From: Acidaminobacter sp964416305
Lineage (GTDB): Bacteria > Bacillota > Clostridia > Peptostreptococcales > Acidaminobacteraceae
Assembly: GCA_964416305.1 (NCBI GenBank)
Contig: CAYQDM010000018.1
Coordinates: 1 to 64,000, forward strand
Direction of reading: 5' to 3'
DNA: 64,000 bases
The notes beneath the pieces were generated by a model. The model saw only the letters and a program-made list of their open reading frames with translations, did not search any database and was not told where the DNA came from. Shown piece by piece: positions 16,411 to 24,298 of the stretch (the stretch's first letter is position 1; each line of letters begins with the position of its first letter). A program made the translations under genes and the position numbers.

Positions 16411-16450
16411 TTAGCCGATGGTCGCGGGATCCCACAACCATCGGCTAAAA
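16411..16450 (-). terminator. Gene-end hairpin with inverted GCCGATGGT pair
   Basis: TTTTAGCCGATGGT (from 16410) pairs with ACCATCGGCTAAAA (16437-16450), with an inner GGGATCCC stem. It lies just past the SRPBCC gene stop on the minus strand. Both arms are motif copies, and the structure closely resembles the one at 10711-10748. Confidence 0.75.
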
Positions 16451-16470
16451 AATGCACTTTATTTGGTTTT

Positions 16471-16917
16471 TTAGAGAGACGAGGCTTCAGCATGCTTCTT
16501 GAAATTGTCCAGAATAGCCTGCCAGCCGCCGCGCTGAAGCTCCAGGCTATTCTCACCTTCCGCTTCGAAAGTTTCGATTACCTTTGTAGCCGTTCCCAGG
16601 TCCACAAAGTCCACAGTCACTGACCGGTCGCCAATGGTATAGGCGAGGTGGCGGTTCACTTCGACAGCAGTGAAGCTGCCTTCAAAGTCGAAGCCCACCG
16701 TGCCATCCTTGGCGGCCATCCGGTAATTGAAGCTGCCGCCGGGTTCAAGGGTATTTATGGCGGTTGGGCAGTGCCAATCCTCCGACGCGAAGTTCCAGTG
16801 GATTACGTGGGCCGGATCCGTAAAGCATGTCCAAACCCATGCCACAGGACGCTCAACGGTCGTCTCAACCGTGATCAAAGGTTTTTCTTTTTTGGAGGTT
16901 GATGTTGCATCTGTCAT
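16471..16917 (-). CDS. SRPBCC (AHSA1-type) domain protein
   Basis: A 148-residue protein of the START/Bet v1-like AHSA1 family, with the typical VERPVAWVWTCFTDPAHVIHWN opening and a C-terminal helix ending GGWQAILDNFKKH. These proteins bind hydrophobic ligands; no function is known here. AGGTG precedes the ATG. A good Fur-box match lies 64 bases upstream, so iron or redox control is possible. It is a single gene. Confidence 0.85.
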   Translation of the reverse strand: MTDATSTSKKEKPLITVETTVERPVAWVWTCFTDPAHVIHWNFASEDWHCPTAINTLEPGGSFNYRMAAKDGTVGFDFEGSFTAVEVNRHLAYTIGDRSVTVDFVDLGTATKVIETFEAEGENSLELQRGGWQAILDNFKKHAEASSL

Positions 16918-16980
16918 TTTTGCACCTGCTTTCTATTCAAACTAGGTTGAGTTAGGCTGATGAGGAGAGAATCAATCCGC

Positions 16981-16995
16981 TGATAACGATTATCA
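16981..16995. promoter_or_regulatory. Fur box
   Basis: TGATAACGATTATCA differs at one position from the 7-1-7 Fur consensus TGATAATNATTATCA. It lies upstream of the SRPBCC gene. Confidence 0.55.
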
Positions 16996-17102
16996 TTTAT
17001 TGGAATTATACCCTTCAGCCATTGGGTTACGCACAATTATTTAGGATGTAAGTCGGGGTTGATTGGTCACCGGCCGCAGACACCTTCTTCCAAACAAAGA
17101 AA

Positions 17103-17127
17103 AACCAAGGCAGTCACACCTTGGTTT
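17103..17127 (-). terminator. Terminator of the aminotransferase gene
   Basis: AACCAAGG pairs with CCTTGGTT over a 9-base loop and is followed by TTTTC on the minus strand, about 34 bases past the stop codon. Confidence 0.8.
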
Positions 17128-17160
17128 CGCTTTATTTGCTTAAATTTTCAGTTTAGTGGA

Positions 17161-18477
17161 TTATCTGTTCGCTTCGTACTGCTGAAGGAGCTTGACGAAC
17201 AGCTCAGGAATCTTCGCCATTTTCTCCGGTGTCTCAACAAAGGAAATGCGGAATTGGGTCTTTCCTGGGTTCTCTTTGCCGGCTTTCGTCTCGTAGAAGC
17301 CCTTCATTGGAGCGACGAGCAGCGTGGTCTCTACGCCGTCAAGATCAACGGAGCCTTCCTGAGCGCAGTAAAGAACGAACTCAGTAGAGTCAAAACCAGG
17401 CTTGACGACATTACGGACATCAATGACAGAGTATATGGAAGCGTCCGGGCTGGAAACGATCAGCTTAGGCTCCAGCTCTTTCAGGCCGTTGTAGACCTTG
17501 ACGATCTGCTCTTTGTAGTACTCTCTGATCTCTTTGGTCCAAGCAGCAATGCCCTCTTTAGTTTCGTGTGCGAGCGCGCCAAAGATGTACTGACCAATGA
17601 CGTTAGCACAGAGGTTTGCCGTGTACTCCGCAACCGAACGGTCGTGGAACTCAGCGTTGTCAGTAATGACCGCGCCAATTCTGAGGCCGCAGGCATTCCA
17701 AACTTTAGACGCCGTATCGATGCTGATTCTTCTGCCTTCGATGCCAGGAACATCAGCATCGGTGAGGCCCCAAACGCTGACGAGCGGCGCGCCTACTTCA
17801 TAGTAGAGCTCACGATATGCTTCGTCGCTGATCATCCACATATTGTATTTGACGCAAAGCTGCGCAAGATCTTTGAGCATGTCATAAGTATAGAACTGGC
17901 CGGTCGGGTTGTCATATGGGATGACAAGCAGCGCGCCAGGGTTGTATTCTTTGATTGCTTCTTCGATTTCATTCATGGAAGGCAGGTTGAATTTACCGTC
18001 TTCACCCAATTGGCGCGTGACGGAGACCGTTTTGCGGCCAATTCTCTCGCCGAATGAAATGTAGTTTGTGTAGGCAGGGTCGATCATCATGAGCGGCTTT
18101 TCATCTGTACCAGCTGGACCGCAAACACCGACGAGAAGAAGCTCCATACCGGAAGATCCGCCGTCCGTGACTTGAACCATCAATTTGCTGGTATCAAAAC
18201 CTTCACATCTTAAAATGTTTTTGAAAGCTTCCTGGCACTCCGCGGTACCAACGGTTGTGGAGTATCTCACTACGCCTTTTGCGAATGGGCTTTCCGGTGC
18301 GCCGAGGTTAAAGAGTCTTTTTTGCATAGCAGGGTTAGTAGGCAATGACACGTTGCCAATGCCAACGTTGATGACAGCTTCAGGCTTCACCTTCCGCTCC
18401 TCGTATTTCATTTGCGCCAACCTGACTGCTGATGGCTTTCTAGATTGGAAATGCGCTGAAACAACTGGCTTATTCAT
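17161..18477 (-). CDS. Class I/II pyridoxal-phosphate aminotransferase
   Basis: A 438-residue fold-type I aminotransferase. The cofactor loop is IPYDNPTGQFYT, the acidic pair lies in MISDEAYRELYY, and the catalytic lysine is in DTASKVWNACGLRIGA. It is somewhat longer than AspC-type enzymes. The substrate is not clear; the family covers aspartate and related amino acids. GGGGAGATGG lies just before the ATG. It is monocistronic with a terminator downstream. The upstream 540 bases hold no protein gene. Confidence 0.85.
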   Translation of the reverse strand: MNKPVVSAHFQSRKPSAVRLAQMKYEERKVKPEAVINVGIGNVSLPTNPAMQKRLFNLGAPESPFAKGVVRYSTTVGTAECQEAFKNILRCEGFDTSKLMVQVTDGGSSGMELLLVGVCGPAGTDEKPLMMIDPAYTNYISFGERIGRKTVSVTRQLGEDGKFNLPSMNEIEEAIKEYNPGALLVIPYDNPTGQFYTYDMLKDLAQLCVKYNMWMISDEAYRELYYEVGAPLVSVWGLTDADVPGIEGRRISIDTASKVWNACGLRIGAVITDNAEFHDRSVAEYTANLCANVIGQYIFGALAHETKEGIAAWTKEIREYYKEQIVKVYNGLKELEPKLIVSSPDASIYSVIDVRNVVKPGFDSTEFVLYCAQEGSVDLDGVETTLLVAPMKGFYETKAGKENPGKTQFRISFVETPEKMAKIPELFVKLLQQYEANR

Positions 18478-18670
18478 AATCCATCTCCCCTGAAAAAATA
18501 GTTTTATGACAAAACATTGCTTTCTCTATATGGACATACAATCCCCCATATGCCCGTTATTATTCTATCACTTTCATATGATAAACTCACGCATTTTTTG
18601 AGATTTTATAAAATGTTGCTCAAGCTTCAAATTGCTGAATTTTCTTTATTTTCAGTGAGTTTCAAAAATG

Positions 18671-18824
18671 TTTTTTTGCCGATGGTCAACCCAGCCCGCA
18701 CCAACGTCCAAAGCCAATCCCACATTGAAATCGACTCCGTTTTATCAGCGTGGAAATGGGTGTCAGCCACCACCTTCCAGCTGTCAGCCATGTTGGGTGG
18801 GGTGCTGTGACCATCGGCAAAAGC
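18671..18824. repeat. Long inverted repeat bounded by GCCGATGGTC
   Basis: Arms TTTTGCCGATGGTCA (18674-18688) and TGACCATCGGCAAAA (18808-18822) are perfect complements. The pairing continues loosely inward (CCCAGCCCGCACC against GGGTGGGGTGCTG). The interior of about 120 bases has no convincing ORF. It could be a small non-autonomous element or a structured RNA. Confidence 0.55.
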
Positions 18825-18862
18825 ATAAAAAACGTCATTTTTTTGTCAATTAAATAAAACCC

Positions 18863-18890
18863 TTGCATCTCTCGCCGCTTATGCTATACT
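18863..18890 (+). promoter_or_regulatory. Promoter of the small-RNA candidate
   Basis: TTGCAT and TATACT with a 16-base spacer, plus an extended -10 TG. Confidence 0.6.
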
Positions 18891-18896
18891 AAGTTG

Positions 18897-18950
18897 AACG
18901 CTTGCCCAGCGTGGCTGATCTCCTTTGGAGGTCAGCCGTTTTTATTTTTT
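18897..18950 (+). ncRNA. Small RNA candidate of about 55 nt
   Basis: Directly after the promoter comes a short hairpin (GCTTGCCCAGC), then a strong terminator stem GGCTGATCTCC/GGAGGTCAGCC over TTT (18913-18937) followed by GTTTTTATTTTTT. The flanking protein genes are on the other strand, so this is a free-standing transcript. Its stem exposes CTCC and GGAGG segments that could touch ribosome sites. I do not recognise an Rfam family; a type I antitoxin is one possibility. Confidence 0.5.
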
Positions 18951-19017
18951 GCGATACTATGGTGGAGCGTCCGTCCAAAGACAGCTGAAACCACCAACCT
19001 CGTTAGTTTCTCATGAT

Positions 19018-20754
19018 TTATGAAATATCAGACGCGTTCATTCGCAAGATTTGCGGCGTCCATTCAATGACGGCAGCAGAACCTTGGGCGTGATCCCTGA
19101 TTCTTCGGATCCATTCCAGCTCATGGCTGCCTTTAGCTTTCAAAAAGGCATTTGAGGTCTCAGCAGCATAAAGCGAGGCGTTAATAACCCACCAATTGGT
19201 ATAGATGCCAGCGCGTTTCAAATCCGCTTCAAGCCGTTTGGCTTCATAAAAAGGTGTCGCTTCCGCTAGACTGACAATCACGACCTCCGTTTCATAAGGG
19301 TCACGAAGTCTGGGCAGAAGTCTTTTGACCGACTCTGGGATATCCCCCTGAGAGCGCTGAATCTCGCGATGATAGCTTTGTGTCGCATCAAGCAGCAGCA
19401 GCGTATGTCCGGTCGGCGCCGTATCCACGACCACGATCTCGTGTTCCGCTTTGTCCACAATCTCTGCGAAAGCTCTGAAAACCGCAATCTCCTGGGTACA
19501 CGGCGATCTTAGATCTTCTTCAATGTAGGCCAAGTCCTCTGCAGACATTTCTCTGCGCGCCTTGCTTAGAACCTCTTCACGGTATTTTTCAAGCTCGACT
19601 TTTTCATCAATGTGACTCATAGTGAGACCGCCCTCTTCCTGCGCCACCCATTTCAAATGCGCCGCAGGATCCGTCGTGGTCAAATGCACCTTTTTTCCTC
19701 GCTCCAGCAAACCATGGGCAATCTTGGCCGCAATGGAAGTCTTGCCAACACCGCCTTTTCCCATTGTGAATATAACCTTCTTATTTTTTGTAATCAAATC
19801 CTGAACAACGTGCTCTAAATTCATCAGATCCTCGACATTATTGGTCACTGCTTCGAAAACAGCATCCTCTGATTTCAAAAACGCTCTGACTTTTTCGACA
19901 CCTGTGACGTTGTACGCTCTCAGAGGAATCTGACTTTGCTCCAAGCCTTGGAGCAATTCCGACGTTGTCTCAAGTGCATCGCGCTGAAGCTCATAGAGCT
20001 TTTGTGACAAAGTGTCGTCATACTTAGACAAAATGCCATTAAGAATTAAGGTTTGATTTTCTACCCCAATCTCCCTCAGCTCGCGGGATGCTCTCTCAGC
20101 CTCAGCCAGCGGCGCCTTCTCAGGTCTGGCGACGAGCACCAGTGTCGTCTTGTTCTGATCTGACAGGGTTTCCATTGCGCTGCGGCAGATCTCCTTTTTG
20201 TCCTCAAGACCCGACAGCTGCCCGAGGCAGGAAGCGCCATGGGTGTTCTCGCTGATAAAGCTGCTCCAGGCAGATGGCAGCTGCAGCATTCTCAGCGTAT
20301 GACCGGTTGGAGCTGTATCGAAGAGAATATGATCGTAAGTGTTTTGTATTTCAGTGTCCGTCAACAAATTGGAAAATTCATTGAACGCGGCAATTTCAAC
20401 GGTGCATGAACCGGAAAGCTGTTCCGCCATGGAGTCGATCACTGCTTCCGGCAGCTTGCCTCTATACGGACCTATAACCCGCTCTTTGTAGTCTTCCGCG
20501 GCCTGCAGTGGATCTAGGTTCGCGACAACAAGATTCGGGACTTCCTCGAGGGTCGTCCAGGTGTTGGTAATATCAATGTCAAATACATCCTGGAGATTCG
20601 AAGCCGGGTCCGTACTGACGAGGAGTATTTTTTTTCCGCCATCGGCCAAACGCACTGCGGTGGCGCAAGCAGTCGACGTTTTTCCAACGCCGCCCTTGCC
20701 GGTAAAGAAAATATATTTCGAATGCGTTAAACTCATTGGATCAAACAACTTCAT
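19018..20754 (-). CDS. arsA: Arsenical pump-driving ATPase ArsA
   Basis: A 578-residue tandem ATPase with two P-loops (GKGGVGKT at 19-26 and again near 335) and two DTAPTGHTLRML-type switch II motifs. ArsA energises the ArsB membrane channel for arsenite or antimonite export. Cysteines are present in both halves, including SPCTQEIAVF in the second and SGSCTVEIAAF in the first, where the metalloid site lies in the family. It is the last gene of arsR-arsD-arsA. No arsB or acr3 follows; the next 540 bases are non-coding. Confidence 0.95.
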   Translation of the reverse strand: MKLFDPMSLTHSKYIFFTGKGGVGKTSTACATAVRLADGGKKILLVSTDPASNLQDVFDIDITNTWTTLEEVPNLVVANLDPLQAAEDYKERVIGPYRGKLPEAVIDSMAEQLSGSCTVEIAAFNEFSNLLTDTEIQNTYDHILFDTAPTGHTLRMLQLPSAWSSFISENTHGASCLGQLSGLEDKKEICRSAMETLSDQNKTTLVLVARPEKAPLAEAERASRELREIGVENQTLILNGILSKYDDTLSQKLYELQRDALETTSELLQGLEQSQIPLRAYNVTGVEKVRAFLKSEDAVFEAVTNNVEDLMNLEHVVQDLITKNKKVIFTMGKGGVGKTSIAAKIAHGLLERGKKVHLTTTDPAAHLKWVAQEEGGLTMSHIDEKVELEKYREEVLSKARREMSAEDLAYIEEDLRSPCTQEIAVFRAFAEIVDKAEHEIVVVDTAPTGHTLLLLDATQSYHREIQRSQGDIPESVKRLLPRLRDPYETEVVIVSLAEATPFYEAKRLEADLKRAGIYTNWWVINASLYAAETSNAFLKAKGSHELEWIRRIRDHAQGSAAVIEWTPQILRMNASDIS

Positions 20755-20853
20755 AATGGATTCGCTTCCTTTCAGGGGGTTAACGTATAGCGTTTAATCA
20801 AACCATTCTAAGCGATTACGGAGCTGAGTCACACAGGTAGATTGTGAATAGAT

Positions 20854-21258
20854 TTAGCAGCATCCGCTGTTAGGATCGCAGCCGCTTACATTTTTTAACC
20901 TAAAACCCCGCAGTGGTCGCTTTACTGTAGCGGACCCTTCTGTCAAGGCAAGCTTCACGGCCAGTTTTTCTTCAAGTTCAGTATTGCTGAGGTAACGGCC
21001 CGTTTCGACAACCTCACCCTGAATCAGTGTAACAGGGAGCACCTCAACCCCTTTCGACATCAGGAGTTGATTGACTTCAGCGTTCTCAATAAAAGCCTGC
21101 GGATTACTCGAGAGATTGAATCGCTCCGCTTTAATGCCGGCTTTCTCAAGCTGCTGAATCACCGAGGACATCCTGAGGAGCTCAGAGTCCACAGATACGC
21201 CGCAAATCCCTGTGGGACAGCACATCGCTGGTTCGTAAACAACAAAAGTTTTCATCAT
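20854..21258 (-). CDS. arsD: Arsenic metallochaperone ArsD
   Basis: A 134-residue metallochaperone that hands As(III) to ArsA and acts as a weak repressor. The CC pair at residues 13-14 (EPAMCCPTGICG) and the C-terminal CDPNSGCC are the family metalloid ligands. The start at 21258 overlaps the arsR stop (ATGA) and has AGGAG 5 bases upstream; the next codon is also ATG. Confidence 0.93.
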   Translation of the reverse strand: MMKTFVVYEPAMCCPTGICGVSVDSELLRMSSVIQQLEKAGIKAERFNLSSNPQAFIENAEVNQLLMSKGVEVLPVTLIQGEVVETGRYLSNTELEEKLAVKLALTEGSATVKRPLRGFRLKNVSGCDPNSGCC

Positions 21259-21620
21259 AATTTCTCCTTTAAAAGTTTGGTTGCCGGCGAAGCGCACAGC
21301 TCTGCCTGAGTTTTCCCGCTGTTAAGGCGATCCAGATCCGAGATAAACTGCGGCTCCTTGTTAAGTTGTTCCTTAAGATGCTGATAGAGATACGGATGCT
21401 GATCGACGAATTCCGGATTCAGCGCGTAATAGACCCACTGCGCTTTTTTGGAATGACCGACAATACCAGCTGATCTCAATTTGTTTAGGTGTCTCGAGAC
21501 GTTTGTCTGGCTCATGGATAATACCGCCTCAATTTCACACACGCACAGCTCTCGCTGCAGAAGAAGATTCAAGATTCGTAAGCGGCTCTCATCACTTAGT
21601 GCTTTATAAATCTCAGTCAC
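21255..21620 (-). CDS. arsR: ArsR-family metalloid-responsive repressor
   Basis: A 121-residue winged-helix repressor. The type 1 metalloid site ELCVCE (Cys26 and Cys28) sits at the start of the recognition unit, followed by MSQTNVSRHLNKLRSAGIV. The start codon is GTG, with AAGGAG about 10 bases upstream. It leads the arsRDA operon. A 36-base imperfect palindrome at 21656-21691 is the likely operator. Confidence 0.92.
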   Translation of the reverse strand: MTEIYKALSDESRLRILNLLLQRELCVCEIEAVLSMSQTNVSRHLNKLRSAGIVGHSKKAQWVYYALNPEFVDQHPYLYQHLKEQLNKEPQFISDLDRLNSGKTQAELCASPATKLLKEKL

Positions 21621-21655
21621 TTTTTACGAGCTCCTTTTATAAATAGCAGATTTTT

Positions 21656-21691
21656 ATATTCTTATATTCACGTATTCGAATATTAGAATAT
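21656..21691. promoter_or_regulatory. Likely ArsR operator
   Basis: Imperfect AT-rich palindrome ATATTCTTATATTCAC / GTATTCGAATATTAGAATAT, 36 bases upstream of the arsR start, in promoter position. Confidence 0.55.
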
Positions 21692-21742
21692 CGGAATCGA
21701 CTAAAAATGTCAAGCTGTATTCACCAACTAAAGAGATGCTCT

Positions 21743-21850
21743 AGACGCACTGACGCGGACAACTTTTGAATGAGTGTCAGTCCCCAAGTCAACTTTGGTG
21801 TCAGTCACCGAGTCCGTTTCGGGGTCAGTTACGGTAATATATTTGTAACA
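21743..21850. repeat. Family II intergenic repeat, divergent copy
   Basis: Contains TGACGCGGACAACTT, GAGTGTCAGTCCCC, GGTGTCAGTCACC and GGGGTCAGTTACGGTAATAT in order. These echo the modules of the copies at 28141 and 38421. Confidence 0.5.
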
Positions 21851-21904
21851 ATCCGAAGGGTTGGAGGACTCAAACGCGTTCACCAAATGCCCCTAAAAAA
21901 CACT

Positions 21905-21938
21905 TTAGCCGATGGTCACTCAAACGACCATCGGCTTC
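21905..21938 (-). terminator. Gene-end hairpin made of two GCCGATGGTC copies
   Basis: GCCGATGGTC (21908-21917) and GACCATCGGC (21926-21935) form a perfect 10-base stem with an 8-base loop. On the minus strand TAAAGTGTTTTTT follows. It serves the HD-GYP gene that ends at 21970. Confidence 0.7.
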
Positions 21939-21969
21939 ATACTTTACTCACTAATATTCTCCGGCAGCC

Positions 21970-24123
21970 TCATTCCACCTGTTCCAGCACGAACCCGCGC
22001 CTGAACAAATCCACACAAGCCGCCACCACAGCCGGATCAAACAAAGTGCCGCTATGAGTGCTGATCTCTGCAAGCGCAGCCTCTATTCCCAGGGACGGCC
22101 GGTATGGCCTATAGGACGCCATGGACTCGACCACATCTGCAACGGCAATAATCCGAGCCCCCAAATTCATCTCAGCACCCGTTAAACCATTTGGATACCC
22201 GGTACCATTTATGCGTTCATGATGCTGCAGCACCATCTCTGCGATAGGCCAAGGGAAATCTACCTCTTTCAAGATATCACACCCCGCCTGGGCATGTGTC
22301 TTCACGAGGTCAAACTCAAGATTGTTGAGTCTCCCGGGCTTGCTCAAAATTTCAGATGGCACGTACATTTTCCCGAGATCATGCACAATGGCCGCCATCC
22401 GAATGCCTTCTGCCTCCTCTTCCGAGACTCCAAGGGCTCTGGCGATGGCAACCGCCAGAGATGCAACTCTCAGTTGATGGCCGGCAGTATATGGATCCTT
22501 TAGTTCCACTGTTTTGGACAGCAGTTCAACCGTTTTGATCATGGCACTTAGCATCCGGTTCGCATATTGGCCTCGTTCTTCCTCTGCGATCAGCCGCTCC
22601 GTTATATCTGATGCGAAAACAACCAAAACTTCCGCCCCATCAATAACCGTCTTTGCGGAATTCAAATCCATGTGGAGTGTCTGCCCATCCCTCATGCGGA
22701 ATCTGAGATCAGAGGACTGGGTCTTTATGCCTTCAAAATGATCGTGGATTTCCCTCAAAAGCTCATCCCAATCCGCTGGATGAAATAATCCATCCATGGT
22801 CATTTGAAGCAGCTCTTCCCCGTCATAGCCCAGCATCCCGCAAATAGTCGGGTTGACAAACTTGAGCTTTCCGGACCTGATATCAATTATAAAAATACCT
22901 TCACTCGATGTTTCAAACAACGTCCGGTATCGGTTCTCTGAATTGATCAGCATCCGGTTATTCTGCCTCAGAGTCTCCTGGACCATTTTCATCTCAGTGA
23001 TGTCCGTAATGGTTCCAATCACTCTGTGGGGAGCGCCATCCGCCGACCGTCCAAAAGCCATGCCGCGGTTTAGAACCCACTTCAGTGACCCTTGTTTGGT
23101 TCGAACCTGATGCTCTTTGTTGAACTCCAGATCAGTACCCTTCAGAAGACTATAATAGAGCGACTTGAAAATGTCTTCTTCCTCTGGCAGAGTCACTCGT
23201 CTCCACGAGTTTAGAGTCGGTTCCACTTCCTCCTCCCCATAACCGAGCATTGCCTTCCACTGACTGGAATAATAGACTTCATTGGTCTCGCAGTTCCAGT
23301 CCCACACACCGTCACCCGCACCTTCCAGCGTAAATCGCCAGCGCTGTTCACTGGTCCTGAGCGCATTGCGCAGGTTGACAAACTCCGTCAAATCCTCCGA
23401 AAACAGCAGCAGTCCCCCAACTTCATCATTATGATCATACCAAGGATGGATTTCCCAATTGATCCAATCCACCGATCCGTCCTGACGCAGAAAGGCTTCA
23501 GTTTCTGCCTTTTCTACTGCACCTTTCAAGCATCTTCTGTGAACCTCTTTCCATGTTTCCGGGAGCTCCGGAAAGACCTCATAATGGGACATTCCAACAA
23601 TATTGCGCTCAGGAATGCCATAATCCTTCAAAAACCGTTCGCTGACAGCAATGTAGTTCATGTTGAGATCAAACATGGCTAAAGCAGCCGGCGCATGCGT
23701 GACAAACAAGCTGAGGAGCGTCTCTCGCCGTTTGAGTTCATTTTCTGCCGCGATCCGGTCTGTTATGTCCCGTATGATCATAGACGATCTCTCTTCACCA
23801 TTCTCGTTCAAAAAAACTTTTGAGGACATCTCCCCCATAAAGGTGGTGCCGTCGCTTCGAATGTAGCGAATGATCCCTGTATATTCGCCCTTTTCGTCTC
23901 TGCTGACCAGCGCGTCCTTGAGTCCGGGATCCGTATGATCCACCATGCCGTCCCTTCCCAGTCTGCAAATCTCTGCTTCGCTTCGTCCAAACATCTTGCA
24001 TGCCGCTGGATTAGCCGCTAGAATCTTTCCATCAGGAACCGTCAGGAGGATCGCATCGAAGGAGTGTTCAAAAATACTACGAAAATAGCTGTCGGCTTCT
24101 GCTGTACGATTGGCACTGCCCAT
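21970..24123 (-). CDS. Multi-PAS HD-GYP phosphodiesterase
   Basis: A 717-residue signalling protein: four PAS/PAC units (residues about 10-510), then an HD-GYP domain with HDLGK, HHERINGTGYP and the conserved metal ligands. HD-GYP enzymes hydrolyse cyclic di-GMP or related dinucleotides. There is no membrane helix, so the PAS domains sense a cytoplasmic cue. The ATG at 24123 follows GGAGGG by 5 bases; the apparent TTG start further upstream is part of the ribosome site. The gene stands alone. Confidence 0.88.
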   Translation of the reverse strand: MGSANRTAEADSYFRSIFEHSFDAILLTVPDGKILAANPAACKMFGRSEAEICRLGRDGMVDHTDPGLKDALVSRDEKGEYTGIIRYIRSDGTTFMGEMSSKVFLNENGEERSSMIIRDITDRIAAENELKRRETLLSLFVTHAPAALAMFDLNMNYIAVSERFLKDYGIPERNIVGMSHYEVFPELPETWKEVHRRCLKGAVEKAETEAFLRQDGSVDWINWEIHPWYDHNDEVGGLLLFSEDLTEFVNLRNALRTSEQRWRFTLEGAGDGVWDWNCETNEVYYSSQWKAMLGYGEEEVEPTLNSWRRVTLPEEEDIFKSLYYSLLKGTDLEFNKEHQVRTKQGSLKWVLNRGMAFGRSADGAPHRVIGTITDITEMKMVQETLRQNNRMLINSENRYRTLFETSSEGIFIIDIRSGKLKFVNPTICGMLGYDGEELLQMTMDGLFHPADWDELLREIHDHFEGIKTQSSDLRFRMRDGQTLHMDLNSAKTVIDGAEVLVVFASDITERLIAEEERGQYANRMLSAMIKTVELLSKTVELKDPYTAGHQLRVASLAVAIARALGVSEEEAEGIRMAAIVHDLGKMYVPSEILSKPGRLNNLEFDLVKTHAQAGCDILKEVDFPWPIAEMVLQHHERINGTGYPNGLTGAEMNLGARIIAVADVVESMASYRPYRPSLGIEAALAEISTHSGTLFDPAVVAACVDLFRRGFVLEQVE

Positions 24124-24264
24124 TGAAACCCTCCTCAAAACGGCTGTGTACTTTTATTGGCAACTCCCGGACGTAAACACCCGCGGGAATTCAAGATCTG
24201 TAATGCGTTCATAAATGATTTTTACCCAACATCACGGAATTTCAACATGGTCAACCTAAAAAAA

Positions 24265-24292
24265 GGAAGCCGGCGCGCTTTTGCCGGCTTCC
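24265..24292 (-). terminator. Terminator of the aminotransferase at 24299-25513
   Basis: GGAAGCCGGC pairs with GCCGGCTTCC and is followed by TTTTTTT on the minus strand, 7 bases past the stop. Confidence 0.88.
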
Positions 24293-24298
24293 TTCCAT

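Larger units (their letters stand above)
18478..19017. other. 540-base intergenic region
   Basis: No protein gene. From left to right it holds the aminotransferase leader, an AT-rich stretch, a long motif-bounded hairpin (18671-18824), a promoter and small-RNA candidate (18863-18950), and an inverted repeat GGTGG ... CCACC (about 18962-18994) just past the arsA stop. Confidence 0.7.
21621..21969. other. 349-base intergenic region
   Basis: It holds the ars promoter and operator, a divergent copy of the GACGCGGACA / GTGTCAGTCACC repeat family (21743-21850), and the motif hairpin at 21905-21938. There is no protein gene. Confidence 0.7.

Noticed and set aside
17059..18057. Open frame of 332 codons on the plus strand opposite the aminotransferase at 17161-18477
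   Set aside because: It lies almost wholly antisense to a clear PLP enzyme and has no start signal.
10711..21938. Simple terminator family as the full explanation of GCCGATGGT
   Set aside because: About half the copies are single and inside genes, where no terminator could be tolerated.
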